A DNA stretch of 61,801 bases, taken from the NCBI RefSeq assembly GCF_016862275.1, contig NZ_BOMQ01000015.1, positions 1 to 61,801 of the forward strand. Reading direction: 5' to 3'. Position numbers and translations under genes: made by a program. This DNA is from Actinoplanes nipponensis (GTDB lineage: Bacteria > Actinomycetota > Actinomycetes > Mycobacteriales > Micromonosporaceae). Shown here piece by piece: positions 35,662 to 44,444 of this stretch (the stretch's first letter is position 1; each line of letters opens with the position of its first letter). The notes under the pieces are model-generated. The model saw only the letters and a program-made list of their open reading frames with translations. It ran no database searches and was not told where the DNA came from.

Positions 35662-36647
35662 GGACCTTCGGCTACGCGCCGGCCGACGACGTCGCCTCGG
35701 CCGTGTCGCTGCTGGCCACCGCGCCCGGCGGCACGTACCTGGCCGGCGGCACCAACCTCGTCGACCTGATGAAGCTCGGCGTCGCCACCCCGGACGTGCT
35801 GGTGGACATCAACCGGCTGCCCCTGCACGAGGTGACCCGGCTGCCCGGGGGCGGGCTGCGGATCGGCGCGGGGGTACGCAACAGCGAACTGGCCGCCCAT
35901 CCGGAGGTGCGCCGGTCGTACCCGGTGCTGAGCCAGGCGCTGCTGGCCGGCGCCTCCGGGCAGCTGCGCAACATGGCCACCACCGGCGGCAACCTGTTGC
36001 AGCGCACCCGCTGCCGGTACTTCATGGACGCCACCAAGCCGTGCAACAAGCGGGCGCCCGGCAGCGGCTGCCCGGCCCGTACCGGGGACCACCGCAACCT
36101 GGCCGTCCTGGGCGCCTCCGAGCACTGCGTGGCGACCCATCCGTCGGACATGGCCGTCGCGCTGGCCGCGCTGGGCGCGACCGTGCGGGTGGCCGGACCG
36201 GACGGGGAGCGTGACATCCCGGTGACCGAGCTGCACCGGCTGCCCGGCGACACGCCGCAGGTGGACACCGTGCTGCGGCACGGGGAGCTGATCACCTCGG
36301 TCGACCTGCCGGAGCTGGAGGTGGCCCGGGTGTCGGCGTACCGCAAGGCGCGGGACCGGGCGTCCTACGCCTTCGCCGTGGGCTCGGTGGCCGCGGCCGT
36401 GCACGCCGAGGACGGCGTGGTGCACGACGTCCGGCTCGCCTTCGGCGCGGTCGCGCACCGGCCCTGGCGGGCCTACGCCGCCGAGCAGGCCCTGCTCGGC
36501 CGGCCCGCCACCCGGGACTCCTTCCTGGCCGCCGCGGACGCCGAGCTGGCCGCCGCGGAACCGTTGCGGGACAACGCCTTCAAGGTCACGCTGATCCGCA
36601 ACCTGGTGGCGGCGACGCTGGCCCGGCTGACCGGAGCGGGCCGATGA
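35658..36647 (+). CDS. paoB: Aldehyde dehydrogenase FAD subunit, PaoB-like
   Basis: The 329-residue FAD-binding subunit has the ggTNLVDLMK pyrophosphate motif near residue 30 and the ATTGGNLLQRTRC segment. The insertion with four cysteines (RCRYFMD, PCNKR, GSGCPA, SEHCVATHPSD) is the mark of PaoB/YagS, where it holds an extra [4Fe-4S] cluster. This separates it from ordinary CoxM/XdhB subunits. The ATG overlaps the PaoA-like stop and the stop overlaps the PaoC-like start. Confidence 0.9.
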   Translation: MRTFGYAPADDVASAVSLLATAPGGTYLAGGTNLVDLMKLGVATPDVLVDINRLPLHEVTRLPGGGLRIGAGVRNSELAAHPEVRRSYPVLSQALLAGASGQLRNMATTGGNLLQRTRCRYFMDATKPCNKRAPGSGCPARTGDHRNLAVLGASEHCVATHPSDMAVALAALGATVRVAGPDGERDIPVTELHRLPGDTPQVDTVLRHGELITSVDLPELEVARVSAYRKARDRASYAFAVGSVAAAVHAEDGVVHDVRLAFGAVAHRPWRAYAAEQALLGRPATRDSFLAAADAELAAAEPLRDNAFKVTLIRNLVAATLARLTGAGR

Positions 36648-38713
36648 CCGCCGTCACCGAACGCGCCGTCGGCGCGCCGCTGGGCCGCATCGAGGGACCC
36701 GCCAAGGTCACCGGCGCCGCCCGGTACGCCGCCGAGTACCCGGTCGAGAACCTCGCCCACGCCTGGGTGATCCAGTCGCCGGTGGCGCGCGGCACCCTCG
36801 ACGGGGTCGTGGTCGATCCGACCACCGAGGACAAAGACCTGCTGGCCGTGCTCTGGCACGGCAACGCGCCGCGGCTCGAGGAGTCCGACGACCCGGAGCT
36901 GGCCGTCCTGCAGTCGGCCCGGATCAGCTACCGCGGGCAGGCGCTCGCGCTGGTCGTGGCCCGCACGCCGGAGGCGGCCCGGCGCGCCGCCCAGGTCATC
37001 CGGTTGGAGATCACCGAGGAGCCGCACGACGCGCTGCTGACCGCCGACCATCCCGGGCTCTACACCCCGGAGCAGGTCAACCCGGCGTTCCCGGCCGTCA
37101 CCGAGTCCGGCGACGTCGCCGGGGCCTTCGCGGCCGCGCCGGTCACGGTGGACGTGACCTACCGGACCCCGGCGCTGCACAACAACCCGATGGAGCCGCA
37201 CGCCACCATCGCGGTGTGGTCGGGCGACGACCTGGTCCTGTACGACTCCAACCAGCACCCGCCCGGCGTGGCCGCGGCGGTCGGGGCCGTCCTCGGCCTG
37301 CCCGCCGAGCGGGTGCACGTGATCACCGAGCACGTCGGCGGCGGCTTCGGCTCGAAGGGCACCGCGCGGCCCAACGCCGTGCTGGCCGCGCTGGGCGCCC
37401 GGGTGGTGGGCCGGCCGGTGAAGCTCGTCCTGCCCCGCCAGGCCCTGTTCAGCATGGTGGGCTACCGCACCCCGACGATCCAGCGGATCCGGCTGGCCGC
37501 CGAGCGCGACGGCACGCTGACCGCCATCGACCACGAGGCGGTCGAGCAGACCTCGCGGCTGTACGAGTTCGCCGAGCAGACCACCGTGGCCACCCGGCAC
37601 ATGTACGCCGCGCCGCACCGGCGTACCGGCCATCGCCTGGTGCGGCTGGACGTGCCGACCCCGCGCTGGATGCGCGCGCCGGGCGAGGCCCCGGGCATGC
37701 TCGGCCTGGAGTGCGCGATGGACGAGCTGGCCGAGCGGCTCGGCCTGGACCCGATCGAGCTGCGCGTGCGCAACGAGCCGCGGGTCGAGCCGGAGTCCGG
37801 CGTCCCGTTCAGCAGCCGGCACTACCTGGACTGCCTGCGCGAGGGCGCGGAGCGGTTCGGCTGGGCCGACCGCGACCCGCAGCCCCGCCGCCGGCGCGAG
37901 GGCGCCTGGTGGGTCGGCACGGGCGTGGCCGGGGCCACCTATCCGACGATGGCCCAGCCGTCGACCGCCCGGGTGCGCGCGCTGCCGGACGGCCGCTACG
38001 AGGTGGCGGTGGCGGCCACCGACATCGGCACCGGCGCCCGGACCATCCTCACCCAGATCGCCGCGGACGAGCTCGGCGTGGGCGTCGGCCGGGTGCACGT
38101 CCGGATCGGCGACAGCACGCTGCCGATGGCCTCGGTGGCGGGCGGCTCCTCGGGCAGCGCGTCGTGGGGCTGGGCGGTCACCGGCGCCTGCCGGGCGCTG
38201 CGCGAGTCCGGGTCCGAGGAGGCGGTCTACGACAGCACCGAGGAGGTGCAGCGGCAGGAGAAGGAGGGCAAGCACGCCTACGGCGCGCACTTCGCGGAGG
38301 TACGGGTGGACGCCGACACCGGCGAGGTGCGGGTGTCCCGGCTGTTCGGCATGTACGCCGTCGGCCGGGTCCTGAACCCCCGGACCGCCCGCAGCCAGTT
38401 CATCAGCGGCATGACGATGGGCCTGGGCATGGCGCTGCACGAGGAGGGCGTGCTGGACCCGGCCACCGGCGACTGGGTGAACCACGACCTGGCCGAGTAC
38501 CACGTGCCGGCGCACGCCGACGTCGAGAGCATCGAGGCGGACTGGCTGGACGAGCGGGACCGGGCGGTCAACCCGATGGGCAGCAAGGGCATCGGCGAGA
38601 TCGGCATCGTCGGCTCGCCGGCGGCCATCGTGAACGCGGTGTGGCACGCGACCGGCGTGCGCGTGCGGGACCTGCCGGTGCGGCTCGACAAGCTGCTGCC
38701 CCACCTGGGCTGA
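36644..38713 (+). CDS. paoC: Aldehyde dehydrogenase molybdopterin subunit, PaoC-like
   Basis: The 689-residue catalytic subunit binds the molybdenum cofactor. The N-terminal domain starts ARYAAEYPVENLAHAW. Cofactor-binding segments include HVGGGFGSKGTARPN, RAPGEAPGM and AGGSSGSASWGW. The catalytic glutamate is in GSKGIGEIGIVG near the C-terminus. It oxidises an aldehyde or a related substrate to the acid; the natural substrate is unknown. No chaperone (XdhC-like) gene adjoins it, so insertion of cofactor would need a gene elsewhere. Confidence 0.92.
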   Translation: MTAVTERAVGAPLGRIEGPAKVTGAARYAAEYPVENLAHAWVIQSPVARGTLDGVVVDPTTEDKDLLAVLWHGNAPRLEESDDPELAVLQSARISYRGQALALVVARTPEAARRAAQVIRLEITEEPHDALLTADHPGLYTPEQVNPAFPAVTESGDVAGAFAAAPVTVDVTYRTPALHNNPMEPHATIAVWSGDDLVLYDSNQHPPGVAAAVGAVLGLPAERVHVITEHVGGGFGSKGTARPNAVLAALGARVVGRPVKLVLPRQALFSMVGYRTPTIQRIRLAAERDGTLTAIDHEAVEQTSRLYEFAEQTTVATRHMYAAPHRRTGHRLVRLDVPTPRWMRAPGEAPGMLGLECAMDELAERLGLDPIELRVRNEPRVEPESGVPFSSRHYLDCLREGAERFGWADRDPQPRRRREGAWWVGTGVAGATYPTMAQPSTARVRALPDGRYEVAVAATDIGTGARTILTQIAADELGVGVGRVHVRIGDSTLPMASVAGGSSGSASWGWAVTGACRALRESGSEEAVYDSTEEVQRQEKEGKHAYGAHFAEVRVDADTGEVRVSRLFGMYAVGRVLNPRTARSQFISGMTMGLGMALHEEGVLDPATGDWVNHDLAEYHVPAHADVESIEADWLDERDRAVNPMGSKGIGEIGIVGSPAAIVNAVWHATGVRVRDLPVRLDKLLPHLG

Positions 38714-38738
38714 GAACGCCTTAACCATCCTTAAGCAC

Positions 38739-38771
38739 AAATCGGCGCCGCCCATCGGGCGGCGCCGATTT
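38739..38771. terminator. Bidirectional terminator between paoC and lsr2
   Basis: A perfect 15-bp inverted repeat, AAATCGGCGCCGCCC (38739-38753) and its complement (38757-38771), has a 3-base loop with A/T ends on both sides. It serves both convergent genes. Confidence 0.9.
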
Positions 38772-38785
38772 CCGTCATCGGGGCA

Positions 38786-39136
38786 CTATCGCTTGCTGTG
38801 GTACGCCTCGACGATGGAGCTCGGGATGCGGCCCCGCTCGGAAACCTCGTAGCCGTTCTTGCCGGCCCACTCGCGAATGGCCTGATTCTGGTCGCGGCTG
38901 GCCCGGCCGGTGCTCGCCGGGGCGGCGCCGCGGCGCGGGGACCGGGTCTCCGCGCCGGCCCGGCCGACCCGCGTGGCCACGGACAGATAGGGGTCCAGCG
39001 CCTTGCGCAGCTTGCCGGCGTTCTTCTCCGACAGGTCGATCGTGTAGTTCACACCGTCGAGTCCGAACTCGACGGTGCGGTCGGCCTCGCCGCCGTCGAG
39101 GTCATCGGTCAGAAGGGTAATTACCTGCTTGGCCAT
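38786..39136 (-). CDS. lsr2: Nucleoid-associated protein Lsr2
   Basis: The 116-residue product is a typical Lsr2. The N-terminal dimerisation domain (MAKQVITLLTDDLDGGEADR, about 1-60) and the C-terminal DNA-binding domain (about 80-116: NQAIREWAGKNGYEVSERGR, with the RGR minor-groove hook) are joined by an Arg/Ala/Gly linker. Lsr2 binds AT-rich DNA and silences acquired genes, and it is a hallmark of actinobacteria. The gene is single, divergent from the cellulase, and ends at a strong shared terminator. Confidence 0.96.
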   Translation of the reverse strand: MAKQVITLLTDDLDGGEADRTVEFGLDGVNYTIDLSEKNAGKLRKALDPYLSVATRVGRAGAETRSPRRGAAPASTGRASRDQNQAIREWAGKNGYEVSERGRIPSSIVEAYHSKR

Positions 39137-39380
39137 GATGTGGTTGCTCCCGGGACGGTGCCATTGTCATTGAGAATTCCTGCGCATTCATTCTGTCCGT
39201 CCGTGCCGACGGGTGCAAATTGTCCGCGCTGTCTGTCGCGCAGATCATCTCCGCATTCCGGGGTAGCCGGCCGGCGCCCGCCCGGGGGAAAGGCTCCGGC
39301 CGGGCGCCGGCGTGGCCGGGCCGGCGTGGACAACTTCCCGAAACTTCGCCGCAACACTTCTCACGCCCGTCAATGTGTTG

Positions 39381-39403
39381 TACGTTGCGTGGGAGCGCTC
39401 CCA
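39381..39403 (+). promoter_or_regulatory. CebR-type operator and -10 element of the GH12 gene
   Basis: TGGGAGCGCTCCCA (39390-39403) is the exact 14-bp palindrome bound by the cellobiose repressor CebR in Streptomyces. TACGTT at 39381-39386 fits a -10 element, so the repressor would block RNA polymerase. A CebR-like regulator is encoded at 10004-11020. Confidence 0.85.
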
Positions 39404-39445
39404 CGCCGCCCCTTCCCCGGGGCATCCCCACCACCAGGAGCAGTC

Positions 39446-40570
39446 ATGAGACGTGTCATCCGTGCCGTCGCGGCGGCCACCCTGCTGGCGGCCGGCACGA
39501 TCGCGGCGTTCGTCGCCGCCGGCCCCGCGAATGCGGACACCCAGATCTGCGATCAGTACGGTTCCACCACCATCGGCGGCCGCTACGTGGTGATGAACAA
39601 CCGCTGGGGCACCTCCGCCCAGCAGTGCATCAATGTCACCGGCACCGGATTCGCCATCACCAGTCAGCAGGGCGTCGGCAGCACCAGTGGCGCGCCGGTG
39701 TCCTACCCGGCCATCTTCGTCGGCTGTCACTACACGAACTGCTCGCCCGGCACCAACCTGCCGATGCAGGTGAGCCAGATCAGCAGCGCGACGAGCAGCA
39801 TCAGCTACAACTACGTCTCCGGCGCCACCTACGACGCCGCGTACGACATCTGGCTGGACCCGTCCCCCCGCCGGGACGGCAACAACGCCATGGAAATCAT
39901 GATCTGGTTCAACCGGCAGGGCTCGATCCAGCCGATCGGCTCGGTCGTGGGCAACACCACCATCGGCGGGCGCACCTGGCAGGTGTGGCAGGGCAGCAAC
40001 GGCTCGAACAACGTCATCTCGTACGTCGCGCCGTCCCCGATCGCCAGCTGGAGCTTCAGCGTCCTGGACTTCATCAACGACGTGAAGAACCGCGGCGCGA
40101 TCACCAGCTCCTGGTACCTGACCAGCATCCAGGCCGGCTTCGAACCGTGGATCGGCGGCGCGGGCCTGGCCGTCACCAACTTCTCGGCGGCGGTCAACGG
40201 CGGCGGGTCCACCCAGCCCCCGCCCACCACGACGCCCCCGCCGGGCGGCACCACGGCCTGCCGGGTGACCTACGCGGCGGACTCGTGGGGCAACGGCTTC
40301 GTGGCCAACGTGACCGTGGCCAACACCGGCAGCAGCGCGCTCAACGGCTGGACGCTCGGCTTCACGCTCCCCAGCGGGCAGAGCATCACCGGCTCGTGGA
40401 ACGCCACGCTGTCGGGCAGCAGCGGCGCGCTGACCGCCCGCAACGTCTCGCACAACGGCAGCATCCCGGCCGGCGGCAGCACGTCGTTCGGCTTCCAGGG
40501 CAGCTACAGCGGCAGCTTCGCCACCCCGTCCTCGTTCACTCTCAACGGTTCGGCCTGCACCCGGGCCTGA
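39446..40570 (+). CDS. GH12 endoglucanase with CBM2 module
   Basis: This secreted 374-residue cellulase has a signal peptide (about 1-31, ending GPANA-DT). The GH12 catalytic domain follows (about 32-255) with nucleophile E150 in AMEIMIWFN and acid/base E233 in GFEPWIGG. A Pro/Thr linker (about 255-270) leads to a family 2 cellulose-binding module (about 271-374, with TYAADSWGNGFVANVTV and its Cys pair). It hydrolyses beta-1,4-glucan outside the cell. AGGAG lies ahead of the ATG. The CebR box upstream predicts repression lifted by cellobiose. Confidence 0.93.
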   Translation: MRRVIRAVAAATLLAAGTIAAFVAAGPANADTQICDQYGSTTIGGRYVVMNNRWGTSAQQCINVTGTGFAITSQQGVGSTSGAPVSYPAIFVGCHYTNCSPGTNLPMQVSQISSATSSISYNYVSGATYDAAYDIWLDPSPRRDGNNAMEIMIWFNRQGSIQPIGSVVGNTTIGGRTWQVWQGSNGSNNVISYVAPSPIASWSFSVLDFINDVKNRGAITSSWYLTSIQAGFEPWIGGAGLAVTNFSAAVNGGGSTQPPPTTTPPPGGTTACRVTYAADSWGNGFVANVTVANTGSSALNGWTLGFTLPSGQSITGSWNATLSGSSGALTARNVSHNGSIPAGGSTSFGFQGSYSGSFATPSSFTLNGSACTRA

Positions 40571-40606
40571 CCCGTCCGTCCCCCAGCAGCCCCGCCCCGT
40601 CGCCGA

Positions 40607-42304
40607 TCAACCCGGCGGCGGGGCGGCCGGCGTCCGGTCCCGCGCCGGCGCCGGGGTGATCCGCAGGGCGGCCGGGGCGTGGGCGGGCACGGCGGGCGAC
40701 CGGGGCGCGACGGGCCCGACGTTCTCGTAGGGCGCGCCGAGCGCCGGCCGCGGGTCGGCGTCGCCCTTGTTCGGCCAGAGCGACAGGGCCCGCTCGGCCA
40801 GCGCGGTGATGGTCAGCGAGGGGTTCACGCCCAGGTTCGCCGGGATCACCGAGCCGTCCACCACGTGCAGGCCGGGGTAGCCGTACACCCGCTGGTAGGG
40901 ATCGACCACGCCGGTGGCGGGGGAGTCGCCGATGGTCACGCCGCCCAGGATGTGCGCGGTCATCGGGATGTCGAACACGTCGCCCACCGAGCCGCCGGGA
41001 TGACCACCGATCTTGGCGGCCATCCGGCGTACCGCCTCGTGGCCGACCGGGATCCAGGTCGGGTTGACCGGGCCGTGGCCGGGGCCGGTGGTGAGCCGGC
41101 CGCGCCTGGTGCGCCGTACCGTCAGCGAGTTGTCCACGGTCTGCATGACCAGCGCGATGATCGTCCGGTCGCTCCAGCGCCGCTTCGACATCGACCGCAG
41201 CAGGATGACCGGGTGGCGCAGCGCCTGGCCGAGGAAGCGCAGCGGCCGCGGCACCCGGCCCCCGCCGTCCACCAGCAGCGTGGTCAGCAGGCCCATCGCG
41301 TTGCTGCCGGGCCCGTAGCGGACCGGCTCGATGTGCGTCTCGGCGTCCGGGTGGAAGCTCGAGGTGATCGCCACGCCCCGGGAGAACGGCTTCTCCGGTA
41401 CGGACACCGTCTGCGCGCCGAGCAGCGCCTCGGAGTTGGTCCGGGTCAGCGCGCCGAGCCGGTCGGAGAGCCGCGGCAGCACCCCGGTGTCCTTCATCGC
41501 GTGCAGCAGCCGCTGCGTGCCCAGGGCGCCGGCCGACAGTACGACCTCCCGGGCGGTGAACGTGCCCTGCGACGTGGTCAGCGCCCAGCCGCCGTCGACC
41601 GGGCGCAGGGCGGAGACCGTCGTGTCCGGGTGCACCACGGCGCCGGCGCGCTCGGCTAGGTACAGGTAGTTGAGGTCGAGCCGGTTCTTCGCCCCGTACC
41701 GGCAACCGATCATGCAGTCGCCGCACTCGATGCACCCGGTCCGCGCGGGCCCGGCCCCGCCGAAGTAGGGATCCGGCACGGTCTTGCCGGGCTCGCCGAA
41801 GAACACCCCGACCGGGGTACGCCGGAACGTGCCGCCGACCCCCATGTCCTGCGCGACGGCCTGGATGACCTCGTCCGACGGCGTCATCGAGGGCTGCACG
41901 GCGACGCCGAGCATCTTCGTGGCCTGCGCATAGTGCGGCTCCAGCTCGCGGGCCCAGTCGGTGATCCCGGCCCAGCGCGGATCGGCGAAGAACGCCGGCG
42001 GCGGCTGGTAGAGCGTGTTCGCGTAGACCAGCGAGCCGCCGCCGACCCCGGCCGCGGAGAGCACGACGATGTCCTTCAGCAGGGTGATCCGCTGCATGCC
42101 GCGCAGGCCGAGCGCGGGCGCCCAGAGGAACGCCCGCAGATCCCAGGACGTCCTGGGCAGCGTCTCGGGGGTGAAGCGCCGGCCGGCCTCGAGCACGCCG
42201 ACCCGGTAACCCTTCTCGGTCAGCCGCAACGCGGTGACACTCCCGCCGAACCCGCTGCCCACGACGACTATGTCGTAGTCAGTGACGATGTCGTGTTCCG
42301 TCAT
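40607..42304 (-). CDS. GMC-type FAD oxidoreductase, ChoD-like
   Basis: This 565-residue flavoprotein has the N-terminal dinucleotide motif DIVVVGSGFGGSVTALRL, the GGGSLVYAN segment, and a cysteine motif TGCIECGDCMIGC in the middle. The last is found in the ChoD-type subgroup of actinobacterial GMC oxidoreductases and looks ferredoxin-like. The C-terminal HVVDGSVIPANLGVNPSLTI is the usual FAD/active-site end. Some relatives are called cholesterol oxidases, but sterol activity cannot be inferred here. The zinc dehydrogenase gene upstream on the same strand is 20 bp away, so they may form an operon acting on one alcohol. Confidence 0.85.
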   Translation of the reverse strand: MTEHDIVTDYDIVVVGSGFGGSVTALRLTEKGYRVGVLEAGRRFTPETLPRTSWDLRAFLWAPALGLRGMQRITLLKDIVVLSAAGVGGGSLVYANTLYQPPPAFFADPRWAGITDWARELEPHYAQATKMLGVAVQPSMTPSDEVIQAVAQDMGVGGTFRRTPVGVFFGEPGKTVPDPYFGGAGPARTGCIECGDCMIGCRYGAKNRLDLNYLYLAERAGAVVHPDTTVSALRPVDGGWALTTSQGTFTAREVVLSAGALGTQRLLHAMKDTGVLPRLSDRLGALTRTNSEALLGAQTVSVPEKPFSRGVAITSSFHPDAETHIEPVRYGPGSNAMGLLTTLLVDGGGRVPRPLRFLGQALRHPVILLRSMSKRRWSDRTIIALVMQTVDNSLTVRRTRRGRLTTGPGHGPVNPTWIPVGHEAVRRMAAKIGGHPGGSVGDVFDIPMTAHILGGVTIGDSPATGVVDPYQRVYGYPGLHVVDGSVIPANLGVNPSLTITALAERALSLWPNKGDADPRPALGAPYENVGPVAPRSPAVPAHAPAALRITPAPARDRTPAAPPPG

Positions 42305-42324
42305 GCCGCACAGCTCACCACGTC

Positions 42325-43350
42325 TCAGTCCGGGGAACCAGACTTGACGAGCACCTTGATGTGGGCCCCGCTCTCGGCGTCCGCGAAGGCCGCGGCCGCC
42401 TCGCGCAGCGGCCGGATCCCGGTCACGAAGTCGGCGGCCGTGACCACGCCGTCACGCAGCAGCGCCATCGCGTCCGCGAAGTCCTCCGGCAGGTACGTCG
42501 CGCTGCCCTGGATCCGCAACTGGCTGTCCTGCAGCAGCGCCAGCGGCACGGTGACCTCGCCGGCCGGCACGCCCACCACGACGACGGTCCCGCCCTTGTC
42601 CGCGATGGCCAGCGCCTGCGTCGTCGTGGACTGCTCGGCCACGCAGTCGAACACCACGTCGGCGCTCTCGCCCAGCTCCGCGCGTACCCGATCCGCCGCG
42701 TCCGCCGCCGTGGCATCCACCGCCGCGTCCGCCCCGAACGCCAGCGCCCGCTCCCGGCTCCGCGCCGAGCGGGCCGTCGCGACGATGCGCCGGGCGCCCT
42801 GCGCCCGCGCCACCTTCAGCGTCAACAGCCCGATCGTCCCCACGCCGAGGATCGCCACCGCCCGGTCCCGGACGCCGCCGGCCAGCCGGATCGCGTGCAC
42901 CGGCGTCGACAGCGGCTCGATCAGCGCCGCGGTCACGTCGTCGAGCTCGTCCGGCACCAGGTGCAGGCGGCGCGCGTCGATGGTGAACGTCTCGGCCATG
43001 GCGCCCTGCGCCGAGCCGCAGCCGAAGAAGCCGAGCCGCTCGCACAGGTTCTGCCGGCCGGCCCGGCACTGCTTGCACTCCCAGCAGGGCAGGTCCGGCT
43101 CGACGGTGGCCCGCTGCCCGGCCCGGACCGTGGTCACGCCCGGTCCCACCGCGGTGACCACCCCGACGACCTCGTGCCCGGGCGCGTACGGCGGGTGCAC
43201 GTTCGGATGCCGGCCCCGCAGCGCGTGGGTGTCCGAGCCGCAGACGCCGGCCACCACCATCCGCAGTTGCGCCTCGCCCGGCCCCGGCTGCGGCGTCTCC
43301 GCCTCGATGACCCGTACCCCGTCCGGCTGTACGACGACCCTGAGCATCAT
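42325..43350 (-). CDS. Zinc-dependent medium-chain alcohol dehydrogenase
   Basis: This 341-residue MDR dehydrogenase has catalytic zinc ligands in GVCGSDTHALRG and the GHEVVG segment. The structural-zinc cysteine quartet is in PCWECKQCRAGRQNLCE, and the NAD(P) motif is AILGVGTIGLLTLKVA. It probably oxidises a sugar alcohol or a related polyol; the exact substrate is not visible. Its start codon is only 16 bp from the start of a divergent LacI gene, which implies control by that regulator and a very short or absent leader. Followed by the GMC oxidoreductase gene. Confidence 0.88.
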   Translation of the reverse strand: MMLRVVVQPDGVRVIEAETPQPGPGEAQLRMVVAGVCGSDTHALRGRHPNVHPPYAPGHEVVGVVTAVGPGVTTVRAGQRATVEPDLPCWECKQCRAGRQNLCERLGFFGCGSAQGAMAETFTIDARRLHLVPDELDDVTAALIEPLSTPVHAIRLAGGVRDRAVAILGVGTIGLLTLKVARAQGARRIVATARSARSRERALAFGADAAVDATAADAADRVRAELGESADVVFDCVAEQSTTTQALAIADKGGTVVVVGVPAGEVTVPLALLQDSQLRIQGSATYLPEDFADAMALLRDGVVTAADFVTGIRPLREAAAAFADAESGAHIKVLVKSGSPD

Positions 43351-43351
43351 G

Positions 43352-43366
43352 GGTTTACGCTAAGCC
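43352..43366. promoter_or_regulatory. Palindrome in a 16-bp divergent start-to-start spacer
   Basis: GGTTTA-CGC-TAAGCC fills almost the whole gap between the dehydrogenase ATG and the LacI GTG. One base pair of the 6-bp arms is mismatched. LacI-type operators often look like this. There is no room for ribosome binding sites on either side, so leaderless transcripts are likely. Confidence 0.55.
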
Positions 43367-44371
43367 GTGCGCGCAGCGACGATGGCCGACATCGCCCGGC
43401 GTGCCGGCGTGTCCCGGATCGCCGTCTCGTACGCCCTCAACAACCGTCCCGGCGTCTCCGCCGACCTGCGCCAGCGCATCCTGCTCATCGCGCGCGAGCT
43501 CGGCTACCGCGCCAACGGGCCCGCGCTGGCCCTGCACGGCGCCGCGGCCCACGCGATCGGTCTGGTGCTGCTGCGCTCGTCGGCCGCGCTGACCGTCGAG
43601 GTCTTCCGGCGTCAGCTCATCGCCGGCATCCAGGCCGAGCTGGCCGGGCGCGGGTTCGGCCTGGCGCTCCAGCTCGTCGCCGATCTCGAGGAGGAGGCAC
43701 AGGTGCACCGCCGGTGGAGCGCCGAACGCCGGGTCGACGGGGTGCTGATCTGCGACCCCCGGGAGGACGACCCGCGGCTGGCCGAGGTGCGCCGGCTGGG
43801 GCTGCCGGCCGCCCTGATCGCCAGCACGCCCGACGACGGCCTGCCCGGCGCCTGGTGCGACGACACCGGCTGGACCCGGGAGTTGGTGGCGTACCTGGCC
43901 GGCCTGGGACACGTCCGGGTGGCCCGGGTCAGCGGCCCGGCCGGGATGGTGCACACCACGATCCGGGACGAGACGATGGCCCGGTCCTGCGCCGAGCGGG
44001 GGATGGCGCTGACCATCGTGCGGGCCGACTACACCGGCGGCGCCGGCGCCGAGCGCACCCGCGAGCTGCTGCGGGCGCCGGACCGGCCGACCGCGATCGT
44101 GTACGACAACGACGTCATGGCCGTCGCCGGGCTCGGGGTCGCGGGGGAGCTGGGGCTGGCCGTGCCGGCGGATCTGTCCATCGTGGCGTGTGAGGACTCG
44201 CCGCTGTGTCAGGTCGTGGGGCCGCCGTTGACGGTGATCCGCCGGGACATCGCCGCGTACGGGGGGCTGGCTGCGGCGCAGCTGTTCGCGGCGCTCGACG
44301 GGGACGTGCGGCCGCCGGTACGGGCCGAGAGCGGGCGGCTCGAGGTGCGCCGCAGCACCGGGCCGGCCTGA
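43367..44371 (+). CDS. LacI-family regulator
   Basis: The 334-residue product has a LacI helix-turn-helix (MADIARRAGVSRIAVSYALNNRP) and a sugar-binding-protein-like effector domain, with VDGVLICDPRE, PTAIVYDNDVMAVAG and a C-terminal CEDSPLCQVVGPPLTVI. It is similar to the regulator at 45856-46881, as if the pair arose by duplication. The neighbours suggest control of the divergent dehydrogenase, of the following GH26 gene, or both. GTG at 43367 or ATG at 43382 could start translation. Confidence 0.88.
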   Translation: MRAATMADIARRAGVSRIAVSYALNNRPGVSADLRQRILLIARELGYRANGPALALHGAAAHAIGLVLLRSSAALTVEVFRRQLIAGIQAELAGRGFGLALQLVADLEEEAQVHRRWSAERRVDGVLICDPREDDPRLAEVRRLGLPAALIASTPDDGLPGAWCDDTGWTRELVAYLAGLGHVRVARVSGPAGMVHTTIRDETMARSCAERGMALTIVRADYTGGAGAERTRELLRAPDRPTAIVYDNDVMAVAGLGVAGELGLAVPADLSIVACEDSPLCQVVGPPLTVIRRDIAAYGGLAAAQLFAALDGDVRPPVRAESGRLEVRRSTGPA

Positions 44372-44380
44372 CTTCCGGCA

Positions 44381-44410
44381 TTGACAGATATCGAAAGGTT
44401 CCTTTACCGT
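44381..44410 (+). promoter_or_regulatory. Promoter and operator of the GH26 gene
   Basis: TTGACA (44381-44386) is a perfect -35 box, and TACCGT (44405-44410) a -10 with an 18-bp spacer. Between them AAAGGTTCCTTT (44394-44405) is a near-palindrome that overlaps the -10. Its placement suits a LacI-type repressor, and LacI genes flank the target on both sides. Confidence 0.6.
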
Positions 44411-44444
44411 TCCGGCTTACTTACTCGGTTAAGAGGAGGTAGGC

